Assembly (NCBI RefSeq): GCF_022008395.1 | Contig: NZ_JAIRBB010000001.1 | Location: forward strand, 1 to 64,000 | DNA length: 64,000 nucleotides | Direction of reading: 5' to 3' | Origin: Aequorivita xiaoshiensis | GTDB lineage: Bacteria; Bacteroidota; Bacteroidia; Flavobacteriales; Flavobacteriaceae | Shown here: one piece after another, positions 27,307-36,216 of the stretch | Layout of the letters: each line of letters begins with the position of its first letter | Numbering within the stretch: the first letter of the stretch is position 1 | Program-made: the position numbers and the translations under genes | The notes under the pieces: model-generated | Told to the model about the DNA's origin: nothing | What the model saw: the letters and a program-made list of their open reading frames with translations, nothing else | Databases searched by the model: none

Positions 27307-28785
27307 ATGCAATCACAACTTTTTGCAATTATAGATGTTGAAACTACCGGAGGCGGTATTGCAGGGAATAGGATTACCGAAATTTGCATCGCACTTTTAA
27401 AAGATGGCGAGGTGATAGACAAGTTTACATCGCTTGTAAATCCGGAGCGTGAAATCCCGTTGCATATCACGGCCCTTACAGGTATAAACAATGAAATGGT
27501 AGCCGATGCTCCACGCTTTTTTGAAATCGCAGAAACTGTCGAAGAATTCACTAAAGATGCCATTTTTGTAGCTCATAATGTTAGTTTCGACTACAATGTT
27601 ATTCGAGGCGAGTTTAGAAGAATAGGACAACATTACAACCGAAAGAAACTCTGTACCGTTAGACTGTCTCGCAAATTGATTCCTGGACATCTTTCGTATA
27701 GTTTAGGCAGACTTTGTAACACCATAAACATTCCACACCTCAACCGACACCGAGCGGAAGGCGATGTGGATGCAACGGTTATTCTTTTTCAGCGATTGCT
27801 TTCCTTAGATGAAAATTGGGAAACCATCAATACATTTCTAAATCCGCGTTCTAAACAAGCTACACTCCCACCCCATATTGCCACTGAACAGATTAACGAA
27901 CTCCCAGAATCCCCTGGGATTTACCTTTTCAAAAACCAAAAACATCAGGTGATTTATGCGGGGAAAGCGAAGAATATCAAGAAACGGGTGCTCTCACATT
28001 TCTACGATAAAAAAACCAAGGAATACCAACTCGGGCAAGAAACACATTTTATAGATTTTGAAATTACAGGGAACGAGCTATTAGCGCTTTTAGTGGAGTC
28101 GGAACATATCCGAAAGCATTACCCAAAGTTTAACCGCGCCCAAAAGTGGCCTACAACTACCTATCAAATTATTAGCTATACCAATCAACGCGGGATAATT
28201 CAGCTTGCGCTAAGCAAGACCAAGGTATTGCACGATTCGGTTGGCACTTTTTACAATAAAACCGAGGCTCTTGAAAAGCTAGAGGAAATTTGTGAGACTT
28301 ATAAACTCTGTCCGCGATTTTGTACGCTGCAAAGCAATGTTGAAATATGCAGTCACTACCGAATAAAAAACTGTGAAGGAATTTGTGAGGACACTGAAAC
28401 TATAGAAGATTACAACGCTAAAGTACAAGCGGCTCTACAAGATTTATACGAAAACAAACCCAGTTTTGCCATTCAAGGGAAAGGTAGAACGGAAGACGAA
28501 ATAGCCTTTGCCTTAGTTGTTGAAGGTCAGTATCGAGGGTTTGGATTTTTTGATAGAAGCGATGCTATTTGCAATGTTGAAGATTACGAACCTTTCTTAA
28601 AACTCCAACAAGCTACGTATCACACCCACGCCATTATTAGAAGTCATCTTAAAAAACACGGAGAAAAAAATGTAGTACACTTTGATGAATCACCTCAACT
28701 CGCAAATTACAGAGTGGAAACCTTGCGAAACAAAAGAGTTAAATCTACTGTAGAAGATGTTTTTAGCCATTGGGATTTGGCTTAA
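27307..28785 (+). CDS. DEDDh exonuclease fused to GIY-YIG (UvrC-like) nuclease
   Basis: 492-residue two-domain nuclease. Residues 1-170 are a DnaQ/epsilon-type 3'-5' exonuclease: FAIIDVETTGGG with D10/E12, FVAHNVSFDYNVI with D95, and HRAEGDVDAT with H149/D153. Residues about 197-280 form a GIY-YIG domain (ELPESPGIYLFKN; VIYAGKAKNIKKRVLSHF) like the 5' nuclease of UvrC and Cho. The remainder resembles the Cys-rich linker of such proteins (CPRFCTLQ; CEGICED). Proteins of this design are thought to act in DNA repair or proofreading; the true role is not established. Bounded downstream by tandem palindromic repeats. Confidence 0.9.
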   Translation: MQSQLFAIIDVETTGGGIAGNRITEICIALLKDGEVIDKFTSLVNPEREIPLHITALTGINNEMVADAPRFFEIAETVEEFTKDAIFVAHNVSFDYNVIRGEFRRIGQHYNRKKLCTVRLSRKLIPGHLSYSLGRLCNTINIPHLNRHRAEGDVDATVILFQRLLSLDENWETINTFLNPRSKQATLPPHIATEQINELPESPGIYLFKNQKHQVIYAGKAKNIKKRVLSHFYDKKTKEYQLGQETHFIDFEITGNELLALLVESEHIRKHYPKFNRAQKWPTTTYQIISYTNQRGIIQLALSKTKVLHDSVGTFYNKTEALEKLEEICETYKLCPRFCTLQSNVEICSHYRIKNCEGICEDTETIEDYNAKVQAALQDLYENKPSFAIQGKGRTEDEIAFALVVEGQYRGFGFFDRSDAICNVEDYEPFLKLQQATYHTHAIIRSHLKKHGEKNVVHFDESPQLANYRVETLRNKRVKSTVEDVFSHWDLA

Positions 28786-28793
28786 TTAGTCTT

Positions 28794-28866
28794 AGACCTG
28801 ACAGGTTTTAGAAACCTGTCAGGTCTTTGAAAACGTGTCAGAACTTTAAAAACCTGTCAGGTCTTT
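28794..28866. repeat. REP-like palindrome plus tandem 19-bp half units
   Basis: A 33-base near-perfect inverted repeat (AGACCTGACAGG ... CCTGTCAGGTCT, 28794-28826) is followed by further half units. AAACCTGTCAGGTCTTT-like 19-base units start at 28812, 28831 and 28850, giving a direct period of exactly 19. Related full palindromes occur at 59976 and 63768. The element lies between two convergent genes and may also terminate transcription. Confidence 0.85.
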
Positions 28867-28874
28867 AGAATCGG

Positions 28875-29531
28875 CTAGGATAAATCCGTTAATTTCTCGT
28901 AACGAATCTCATCAAAACTAGTAATCACCTTATCTGCTTTGGTGTAGTCTTGGTTTACCGAATGTGGGCTTTTAAAACCTACACAGTAAATATTTGCTGC
29001 TTTCGCAGCTTTAATTCCGTTAGTAGAGTCTTCAATCACCATACAGTTTTCGGCAGGTTGTCCAGCAAGGGCTGCCGCTTTGATAAATATTTCAGGATGT
29101 GGCTTTGAAGCTTTTAAATCGGCGCCACTAATTTTTGCTTTAAAATATTTATTTAAATCAAATCGATCGAAAATACGATTGATGTTAGGCATAGAAGCCG
29201 ACGAAGCCAATACTAGCGTGAGTCCGTTTTCATAATAATTTTTTATCAAGTCGTAAACCCCATCTAGAAGATCGAGACTAGTATCATTTTCAAAAAGGTA
29301 TTTAAAATGCTTTCTTTTAGTTGCAACTAAGTGTTCCGGGGCATCTGTAAGACTAAAATGTTCACACAAAGTTCTACAAATTGGCAAAGTGGCCTGTCCT
29401 GTAAACGAATCGTAAAGTTCTTCATTTACATCAATTTTTACCTCTTCAAACATTTTGAAGTAAGCTTTACGGTGTAAAGGTTCGGTGTCTACAATAACAC
29501 CATCCATATCAAAAAGAACAGCTTTCAGCAT
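28875..29531 (-). CDS. HAD-family phosphatase (beta-phosphoglucomutase-like)
   Basis: 218-residue haloacid-dehalogenase hydrolase of the PGM-like subfamily. Motif I FDMDGVIVDTEP has the nucleophile D8 and acid D10; a helical cap follows (about 15-80); motif II is LVLASSAS, motif III lysine is in LKASKPHPEIF, and motif IV is MVIEDSTNGIKAA. Substrates in this group are small sugar phosphates or similar; the exact one cannot be told. Not clearly in an operon. Confidence 0.88.
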   Translation of the reverse strand: MLKAVLFDMDGVIVDTEPLHRKAYFKMFEEVKIDVNEELYDSFTGQATLPICRTLCEHFSLTDAPEHLVATKRKHFKYLFENDTSLDLLDGVYDLIKNYYENGLTLVLASSASMPNINRIFDRFDLNKYFKAKISGADLKASKPHPEIFIKAAALAGQPAENCMVIEDSTNGIKAAKAANIYCVGFKSPHSVNQDYTKADKVITSFDEIRYEKLTDLS

Positions 29532-29621
29532 TTTTAAAAATTTTTGACGAAGGTACAGAAAACAATGTTTTTTAAAAACTTCCTTTTAAAAGTAGGTGTC
29601 AATCCGTTTAGGGTTTAGGCA

Positions 29622-30629
29622 CTATTGCTTTATTTCCGACAGTAATTCAAACGATTTTAATCTCGCTTCTTGATCGTGAATATGGGCAACGACAATAATT
29701 TCGTCAATTCTTGTTTCTGCTATAAAATTGAGAAGTTTTTTCCGAACTGTTTCCTTGCTGCCAATAAAAGTGAATTCCATCATTTTAGTAATATGTGCTT
29801 TTTCCATCGGACTCCACACTTCATCCATATCTTTTACAGGTGGTGGCAGTGGGGCGCGAGTATTTCTGATAATATTCAGCATAAACAACTTCATACTCGA
29901 AGATAAATATTCGGCTTCCTCATCGGTATCGGCAACTACCACATTAATTCCAGCCATAGTATAAGACTTTTCCAATTGTTTTGAGGCTTCAAAGTTACCA
30001 TGATACAATCTTAAGGCATCGTGCAAATGCGTTGGCGCAAAATGACTCGCAAAGGCATACGGCAATCCTAATGCTCCTGCTAATTGCGCGCTGTAGGTAC
30101 TTGAACCCAATAGGTACAACGGCACATCTAGTCCCTCTCCAGGAATGGCTCTCACCAAACTGTTTTGATTGCTTGCAGAAAAAAATTGTCGTAACTCCTG
30201 CACATCATTCGGAAAATCGTTTACAGATTCGGTACGCTCCCGCCTTAGCGCTCTCGCCGTAAGCTGATTGGTGCCTGGCGCACGTCCTAAACCTAAGTCA
30301 ATTCTATCTGGATAAAGCGTAGCAAGCGTTCCAAACTGCTCTGCTACAATTAAGGGAGCGTGATTTGGCAGCATAACGCCACCAGACCCCACGCGAATAG
30401 ATTTAGTGTTTTCGGCAACATAGCCAATTAATAATGGCGTAGCTGAACTCACTAAACTTTCTGCATTGTGATGTTCCGAAATCCAAAAGCGTTTAAAACC
30501 TAGCTCCTCTACTTTTTGAGCTAAAGCTAGACTACTTTCCATGGCCGTTTTATGACTACTTCCCTGTATTACAGGAACGAGGTCTAAAACTGAAAATGGT
30601 ATGTTTATTTTATGTTCTTCTTTAGTCAT
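29622..30629 (-). CDS. LLM-class flavin-dependent oxidoreductase
   Basis: Luciferase-like monooxygenase of 335 residues. The start (FSVLDLVPVIQGSSHKTAMESSLALAQKVEELGF) and WISEHHNAESL are typical of the MsnO8/YhbW-type group, as are RVGSGGVMLPNHAPLIVAEQFGTL and DRIDLGLGRAPGTNQLTARALRR. Such enzymes use FMNH2 and O2 on small organic substrates, here unknown. It follows an old-yellow-enzyme gene on the same strand with about 106 bases between, so the two flavoenzymes may be co-expressed. Confidence 0.9.
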   Translation of the reverse strand: MTKEEHKINIPFSVLDLVPVIQGSSHKTAMESSLALAQKVEELGFKRFWISEHHNAESLVSSATPLLIGYVAENTKSIRVGSGGVMLPNHAPLIVAEQFGTLATLYPDRIDLGLGRAPGTNQLTARALRRERTESVNDFPNDVQELRQFFSASNQNSLVRAIPGEGLDVPLYLLGSSTYSAQLAGALGLPYAFASHFAPTHLHDALRLYHGNFEASKQLEKSYTMAGINVVVADTDEEAEYLSSSMKLFMLNIIRNTRAPLPPPVKDMDEVWSPMEKAHITKMMEFTFIGSKETVRKKLLNFIAETRIDEIIVVAHIHDQEARLKSFELLSEIKQ

Positions 30630-30735
30630 AATATGTTTAGTAGCTATTAATTGTTTTGTATTACTTTAAAATGAATCACAGCGACCATCTAAATAAGCGA
30701 TTAGGTTTTCGATTGCCACAAGATCAACTCTGTAA

Positions 30736-31803
30736 CTATAATTTAGCTCGTTGGTATTGTATTGGCCATTCGATATCTGCGTTTAACTCCTTGGCGGCAC
30801 GTAATGCAAAATGTGGGTCTCTTAAACTTTCTCTTCCGTAGAAAATTAAATCGGCTTTCCCTTCTTTTAAAATTGCTTCCGATTGCTCAGCAGTGGTAAT
30901 TTGACCTACTGCACCGGTTAAAATGTTTGCTTCTTTTTTTATTTGTTCTGCAAATTTAACTTGATACCCAGGCTCACTCGGAATTACTGCTTTCGGCACA
31001 TTACCTCCAGTAGAGGTATCGATAAGATCTACCCCGCGTTTTTTTAATTCTACAGCAAGTTTTACCGAATCCTCAATCGTCCACCCTCCTTCTGTCCAAT
31101 CGGTAGCTGAAATACGAACAAAAAGTGGTTTTTCCTCTGGCCATTCTGCTCTAACTAATTCGGTAACTTCAAGAAGTAAGCGAATTCTATTTTCGAAACT
31201 TCCACCGTATTCATCGGTGCGATTATTTGCTAAAGGCGAATAGAATTGGTGAAATAAGTATCCGTGTGCCGCGTGAATTTCAACCACGTCATAACCTGCT
31301 TTTTGCGCGCGACGCGTGGCAGCTACGTAGTCTTGTTTTACTTTTTCAATGCCGTTGGCATCTAACGCTAGCGGCGCCGGTTCCCCTTCTCTAAAAGGCA
31401 AGGCTGAAGAAGAGTACGTTTGCCATCCATTTTTATCGTCTGGTGATATTTTCCTAGCTCCCTCTTGTGGAAGTTGATGACTTGCTTTTCTACCCGCGTG
31501 AGCCAATTGAATTCCTATCAACGCCTTTTGTGCGTGGACAAAATTTACTATCTCTTTTGGTTTTAAAATGTGTTCATCACTCCATATTCCCATATCTCCG
31601 TAGGATATTCTTCCTTCAGGTGAAACGGCCGTAGCTTCTTGAATAATTAAAGCCGTACCTCCCAAGGCGCGGCTTCCTAAGTGCACTAAATGAAAATCGT
31701 TTGCAAAACCGTCAACACAACTATACATACACATAGGTGAAATTACAGTTCGATTTTTAAGCGTTGTATTTTTTATTTTTAGAGGTGAAAAAAGTATGCT
31801 CAT
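30736..31803 (-). CDS. YqjM/NamA-type NADPH:flavin oxidoreductase
   Basis: Old yellow enzyme of the thermophilic-like class, 355 residues, TIM barrel binding FMN. Seen: KNRTVISPMCMYSC near residues 17-30, with the regulatory cysteine typical of YqjM; QLAHAGRKAS, VVEIHAAHGYLFHQF, and the FMN phosphate site LIFYGRESLRDPHFALRAAKEL. It reduces activated C=C bonds of enals, enones and maleimides, so is usually taken as a detoxifier of electrophiles. Forms a flavoenzyme pair with the downstream LLM gene. Confidence 0.92.
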   Translation of the reverse strand: MSILFSPLKIKNTTLKNRTVISPMCMYSCVDGFANDFHLVHLGSRALGGTALIIQEATAVSPEGRISYGDMGIWSDEHILKPKEIVNFVHAQKALIGIQLAHAGRKASHQLPQEGARKISPDDKNGWQTYSSSALPFREGEPAPLALDANGIEKVKQDYVAATRRAQKAGYDVVEIHAAHGYLFHQFYSPLANNRTDEYGGSFENRIRLLLEVTELVRAEWPEEKPLFVRISATDWTEGGWTIEDSVKLAVELKKRGVDLIDTSTGGNVPKAVIPSEPGYQVKFAEQIKKEANILTGAVGQITTAEQSEAILKEGKADLIFYGRESLRDPHFALRAAKELNADIEWPIQYQRAKL

Positions 31804-31921
31804 TTATATTTTTTATCATTTATAAAATAGACTTGAATAGCATTCTCAGTTTAAATTCATAGCCTGAAAATCGTTTAGCCTTTTCAAATTTGTTTGTTGT
31901 TTACAGGGGTAGTTTTAAAAC

Positions 31922-32248
31922 TTATAAAAACTTTAAAAACCCATAGAACTTTCGTTTTTTCAAGTAACCAAAATCACTTTGATAGTAATAAGCTTCTCTT
32001 TCAAATGAAATATTTCTATAAGCTTGATTTCTATTCCGGTATTGAATACAGCGAATTAAAAACTCAAGGCTGTACCAGATATAGAATAGTACAATCAATA
32101 GCTCCACTTGTTGGCGCAAATGAATACGTTCGTGATTTAATAACACAGCATCATTCTTTAATTCCTGATGCTTTAAAATCACAAAGGGCCAAATAGTAAT
32201 TCCGTTAAAATTTTTACGGAGTAGCTTTGATTGTACTATTAATATCAA
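31922..32248 (-). CDS. Small HExxH-motif membrane protein
   Basis: 108-residue protein I do not recognise by name. It has HERIHLRQQVELL (zinc-protease HExxH pattern, about residues 39-51) next to a hydrophobic segment LLIVLFYIWYSLEFLI, and a later SFEREAYYYQSDFGYL where a glutamate could be the third zinc ligand, reminiscent of the M48/M56 peptidase group in miniature. It starts 7 bases after the aconitase stop on the same strand, so is almost certainly co-transcribed with acnA. Whether it binds zinc or cleaves anything is unknown. Confidence 0.75.
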   Translation of the reverse strand: MILIVQSKLLRKNFNGITIWPFVILKHQELKNDAVLLNHERIHLRQQVELLIVLFYIWYSLEFLIRCIQYRNRNQAYRNISFEREAYYYQSDFGYLKKRKFYGFLKFL

Positions 32249-32255
32249 CTTATGG

Positions 32256-35039
32256 TTACTGTTTTAAAAACTGACGCAAAACATATTGTAAGATCCCCTC
32301 ATTTTGGTAGTATGCAACTTCAATTGGAGAATCTAGTCTTGCTATGGCTTTGAATTCAATTTCCTTGCCATCCTCGGTTTTGGCAGTTACCGTTACTTTC
32401 TTTAATGGCGATAAGTTGTTTTCGATTCCTGAAATACTAAACACTTCATACCCCGTTAGCCCGTGTGAGGCAGCCGATTCACCTTTAACATACTCTAGCG
32501 GAAGTACTCCCATCATGATTAAGTTACTTCGGTGTATACGTTCGTAGCTCTCTGCCAAAACGACCTTTATACCCAGTAAAATTGTCCCTTTGGCGGCCCA
32601 GTCGCGAGAAGAACCACTTCCGTATTCTTTTCCGGTAAGTACAATAAGCGGAGTTTTATCGGCTATATATTTCTGCGCGGCATCATAAACAGACATTTGC
32701 TCTCCTGTAGGAAGATAAGTTGTATAGCCTCCTTCTGTATCTGCCAATTGGTTTTTTATACGCACGTTTGCAAAAGTACCGCGTACCATCACTTCATCAT
32801 TTCCACGTCTAGAACCATAACTATTGAAGTTTTTCTTTTCAACCCCACGAGAAATTAAATACTGTCCTGCAGCTGAGTCTTCCGAAAAAGCTCCAGCAGG
32901 TGAAATATGGTCGGTGGTAATACTATCTCCTAGCATCAGCAACGCTCTTGCTCCTTCAATATTTTTGAGTGGTTGAGGATCATCTGACAGATTGTGGAAA
33001 AACGGCACTTCCTTAATGTACGTAGAATCATCTTCCCATTGGTAAAGTTTATCCTTTGGAACTTCTAGGTTTCTCCAGATTTCATTTCCTTCAAAAATTT
33101 CGTCGTAATTCTTTTTAAAGTCTTTTGGCGTTAACACCTTGCTCATTACTGCATGTATCTCATCGTCTGTTGGCCAAATATCTTTTAGGTATATCTTTTT
33201 ACCGTTTCTATCGCAGCTAAGCGGTTCGGTTGTAAGGTCTATATCTACCCTTCCAGCAATAGCAAAAGCTACCACAAGCATTGGCGACATTAGGAAATTC
33301 ATTTTTACCTGTGAGTGAATACGCGCCTCGAAGTTTCGGTTTCCGGAAAGTACTGAGGTTACAATTAAATCGTTTTCTTCCACCGCTCTTGAAATTTCTG
33401 GTGGCAACGGTCCTGAGTTTCCGATACAGGAAGTACATCCGTAACCTACTAAATGAAACTGAAGCGCTTCAAGATCTTTTAGCAAATCGGCTTTTTCCAA
33501 ATAATCGGTTACTACTTTTGAACCTGGCGCTAAGGAGGTTTTAACCCAAGGTTTTACGTCTATCCCCAGTTCTCTTGCTTTTTTTGCAACTAATCCCGCC
33601 CCTATCATTACATACGGATTGGAAGTATTGGTACAAGACGTTATAGCCGCAATGGCTACTGCCCCGTCTGAAAGCATATATTTTTCATTTCCATGAGAAA
33701 TCCAAACCGTTTTTAAACCATTTTTCATTTCGGCCTTTTCTATCTCTACATCTGGTGCAGGGTCGTGAGGTTGTTTTGTTGGTTGACTTCCTCCTTCTTC
33801 TTTCCAACGGGTAATCGCCTCTTCCCGTTCAGACGGTTCAATGTACGTTCTGCCAAAAGAAGCGTGTTCTAGCTCGATAAACTTTTCTTTTAAATCTTTA
33901 AGAAGAATTTTATCCTGAGGACGCTTAGGACCCGCTACTGTAGGTTGAATTGTTGAAATATCTAGCTCTACAACATCGGAATATTCTATTTTGTCTTCAT
34001 CTTGACGCCAAAGCATATTCGCCTTGCAATACTCTTCCACTAACTTTATCTGCTCTTCGCTTCGGTTGCTATCTCGCATATATTCCAAAGTCTTATCGTC
34101 TATTGGGAAATAAGTAATAGTACATCCAAATTCTGGCGACATATTTCCGATAGTCGCTCTATCTGGCACAGAAAGATTATCAAGTCCAGGTCCGAAAACC
34201 TCAACAAATTTTCCTACTACTCCATATTTTCGAAGTAAGTTAGCAATGGTAAGCACCAAATCTGTGGCTGTGGAACCTAAGGGAAGCTTTCCTGTAAGTT
34301 TTAAACCGATAACTTCTGGACTAATAAAATAAATTGGTTGTCCTAAGATAGCTGCTTCGGCTTCAATTCCTCCCACACCCCAAGCTACTACTCCAATTCC
34401 ATTTACCATTGGCGTATGGCTATCGGTTCCTACTAAGGTATCTGGAAAAACCATTCCGTCGCGAGCGATTGTGCCTTTAGAGAAATATTCTAAGTTTACT
34501 TGGTGACAGATTCCCATCCCTGGAGGCACCACGCTAAAATTATCGAAAGATTGCTGCGCCCATTTTAAAAATGTATAGCGCTCCTTATTTCGCTTATACT
34601 CTTCTTCTATATTTTTATCATAAGCGTATTGTGCTGCAAAATAATCTACTTGCACACTGTGGTCTATCACTAAATCTACTGGGATAAGTGGATTAATTTT
34701 CGAAGCATCTCCACCTTTTCGGGCCATTTCGGCACGTAATGAAGCAATATCTACTACCGCTGGAACTCCTGTAAAATCCTGCATCAAAACACGAGCAGGT
34801 TTAAAAGCGACATCTTTTTCACTCTGTTCTGGCGTCCAATTTAGTACTGTTTTTAGATGATCTTTAGTTACAGAAAAATCGTCGTAATTCCGCAATGCAT
34901 TCTCTAGAAGAATTCGTATTGAGAATGGGAGTTTACTTATATTATGTCCTTGTTTTTCAAGCTCGGGAAGGCTGTAGTAAGAAAGTTTGCCTTTTGAAGT
35001 ATCGAGCGATTTTTTAATGTTGTAAATATCTTGTTTCAT
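32256..35039 (-). CDS. acnA: Aconitate hydratase
   Basis: TCA-cycle enzyme interconverting citrate and isocitrate with a [4Fe-4S] cluster, 927 residues, AcnA/IRP-type. Motifs: VDLVIDHSVQVD, the gate GTDSHTPMVNGIGVVAWGVGG, cluster cysteines in SCTNTSNPYVMIGAG and VGYGCTSCIGNSGPL, and the swivel domain with GDSITTDHISPAGA and GSGSSRDWAAKG. Normal length and composition. A small HExxH protein gene follows in the same transcript. Confidence 0.97.
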   Translation of the reverse strand: MKQDIYNIKKSLDTSKGKLSYYSLPELEKQGHNISKLPFSIRILLENALRNYDDFSVTKDHLKTVLNWTPEQSEKDVAFKPARVLMQDFTGVPAVVDIASLRAEMARKGGDASKINPLIPVDLVIDHSVQVDYFAAQYAYDKNIEEEYKRNKERYTFLKWAQQSFDNFSVVPPGMGICHQVNLEYFSKGTIARDGMVFPDTLVGTDSHTPMVNGIGVVAWGVGGIEAEAAILGQPIYFISPEVIGLKLTGKLPLGSTATDLVLTIANLLRKYGVVGKFVEVFGPGLDNLSVPDRATIGNMSPEFGCTITYFPIDDKTLEYMRDSNRSEEQIKLVEEYCKANMLWRQDEDKIEYSDVVELDISTIQPTVAGPKRPQDKILLKDLKEKFIELEHASFGRTYIEPSEREEAITRWKEEGGSQPTKQPHDPAPDVEIEKAEMKNGLKTVWISHGNEKYMLSDGAVAIAAITSCTNTSNPYVMIGAGLVAKKARELGIDVKPWVKTSLAPGSKVVTDYLEKADLLKDLEALQFHLVGYGCTSCIGNSGPLPPEISRAVEENDLIVTSVLSGNRNFEARIHSQVKMNFLMSPMLVVAFAIAGRVDIDLTTEPLSCDRNGKKIYLKDIWPTDDEIHAVMSKVLTPKDFKKNYDEIFEGNEIWRNLEVPKDKLYQWEDDSTYIKEVPFFHNLSDDPQPLKNIEGARALLMLGDSITTDHISPAGAFSEDSAAGQYLISRGVEKKNFNSYGSRRGNDEVMVRGTFANVRIKNQLADTEGGYTTYLPTGEQMSVYDAAQKYIADKTPLIVLTGKEYGSGSSRDWAAKGTILLGIKVVLAESYERIHRSNLIMMGVLPLEYVKGESAASHGLTGYEVFSISGIENNLSPLKKVTVTAKTEDGKEIEFKAIARLDSPIEVAYYQNEGILQYVLRQFLKQ

Positions 35040-35115
35040 GATAGGAAGCGTTTAACTACTAAAGTTAACCATAATTAACTATCCCTACACATATAGACTT
35101 TTGTTTAACAATGTG

Positions 35116-35652
35116 TTAACAATCTTGCTTTTTAGCCAACGCTATTAACTTTACCAAAGTTTTATAATTACGGGTAGTAGCCGTAACATTCAATTTTTTT
35201 TCAATAAAATTATTATTGAATTTAGCTTGATGATACCCTTTTTCGGAAAAGAAATACACGCAGTTTTCAGTAATTACAAATTCTTCATTAGGGAGCCTAA
35301 GCTTTTTTACTTCTTCTGTTAAATCTTTTGAAGGAACTTCATTTAATAAGGTAAAATAAGAAGCTATTTTCTTTTCTTCAGAAAAAGGACAATTGGAAAG
35401 TATGCTTTCAATCTCCGAAATCCTTTTTACCAAAACAGGAACTTCAAAACCGAATTGGTTTTTTATCGCTTCATAAATTAAATTTAAGAAATCCTTCTTC
35501 TCATTAATAGAAAAAAGCACATTCCCGCTCTGTATATATGTAAATACATTAGTAAAACCTAAACCTTCAAAAAGAAGCTTAAGATCTGCCATTTTTATTT
35601 TTTTATGGCCGCCTACGTTTATGCCACGTAGGAGGGCGATGTAGGTTTGCAT
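35116..35652 (-). CDS. DUF1697 domain protein
   Basis: 178-residue cytoplasmic protein that begins with the family signature YIALLRGINVGGHKKIKMADL and FTYIQSGNVLF. DUF1697 proteins are widespread and uncharacterised. Its ATG is separated by no bases from the preceding RelE/ParE-like toxin stop, so it shares the toxin-antitoxin transcript. Confidence 0.88.
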   Translation of the reverse strand: MQTYIALLRGINVGGHKKIKMADLKLLFEGLGFTNVFTYIQSGNVLFSINEKKDFLNLIYEAIKNQFGFEVPVLVKRISEIESILSNCPFSEEKKIASYFTLLNEVPSKDLTEEVKKLRLPNEEFVITENCVYFFSEKGYHQAKFNNNFIEKKLNVTATTRNYKTLVKLIALAKKQDC

Positions 35653-35922
35653 TTAGTAGTTTTGGCGTTGATTAAGAACTTTCAAAATTACAATCCTATC
35701 ATTGTAAATATTATAATGAATTGAATATTCAAACTGCTCAAATTTAACAATTCGAATATCGCGATATCTAACTTGGAAACCATAAGGCATTTGTAAAGTA
35801 ACACGTAATTGATGTAAAAAGTCATTGAAAAATTCCTCTTCCCTACCTAAAAACTGAAAATAGCATTTTGCCTTGTGTAGTTCCAACTTTGCCTCGTCGG
35901 AAATATCATAATTTTCTTCCAT
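35653..35922 (-). CDS. RelE/ParE-family toxin
   Basis: 89-residue protein fitting the RelE/ParE fold: an N-terminal helical hairpin (SDEAKLELHKAKCYFQFLG), then alternating strands and a C-terminal strand (HYNIYNDRIVILKVLNQRQN) ending in Arg and aromatic residues. RelE relatives cut ribosome-bound mRNA and ParE relatives poison gyrase; which applies is not clear. It overlaps the antitoxin gene by 17 bases, the classic antitoxin-first arrangement. Confidence 0.8.
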   Translation of the reverse strand: MEENYDISDEAKLELHKAKCYFQFLGREEEFFNDFLHQLRVTLQMPYGFQVRYRDIRIVKFEQFEYSIHYNIYNDRIVILKVLNQRQNY

Positions 35923-36157
35923 ATTGTGCTAACACTTCGGAAATTGGTGTGGTTTTTAAGGTGCCATTTTTTTGTCTTTCAAGCATATCATCCATCATTG
36001 CTTTATACTCTTCTGAAGGTTCGGAAAAATTAAGCGCAGTATCCTCAATCATAAACTCAAGATAATTTTTTAAAGAACGTTTTTGTAATTTAGCTTGTTT
36101 TTCAAGAATTTCAATTGCTTTGTTATCCAGCTCAATTAATTTTTTTGTCTTTCCCAT
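35906..36157 (-). CDS. Antitoxin of the RelE/ParE-like pair
   Basis: About 83 residues from the ATG giving MGKTKKLIELDNKAIEILEK; an upstream in-frame ATG would run into the operator palindrome and is unlikely. The N-terminal half (IELDNKAIEILEKQAKLQKR, then SLKNYLEFMIE) resembles a ribbon-helix-helix DNA-binding unit. The C-terminal half (YKAMMDDMLERQKNGTLKTT) should wrap the toxin. Expected to neutralise the toxin and repress the operon through the inverted repeat at its promoter. Confidence 0.78.
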   Translation of the reverse strand: MGKTKKLIELDNKAIEILEKQAKLQKRSLKNYLEFMIEDTALNFSEPSEEYKAMMDDMLERQKNGTLKTTPISEVLAQYGRKL

Positions 36158-36190
36158 TGTATATAGATTATATATATCAAATATATACAA
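36157..36190. promoter_or_regulatory. Inverted-repeat operator of the toxin-antitoxin operon
   Basis: Perfect 9-base arms TTGTATATA (36157-36165) and TATATACAA (36182-36190) with a 16-base AT-rich spacer, ending at the antitoxin start codon. Position and symmetry fit autoregulation by the ribbon-helix-helix antitoxin, as in other systems of this class. Confidence 0.65.
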
Positions 36191-36216
36191 ATAGGTTTTG
36201 GAAAACAAGAAAGAAA

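Noticed and set aside
28812-28868. Three tandem 19-base units considered as a CRISPR array
   Set aside because: No spacers between units, units are halves of a palindrome found elsewhere, and no cas genes are nearby.
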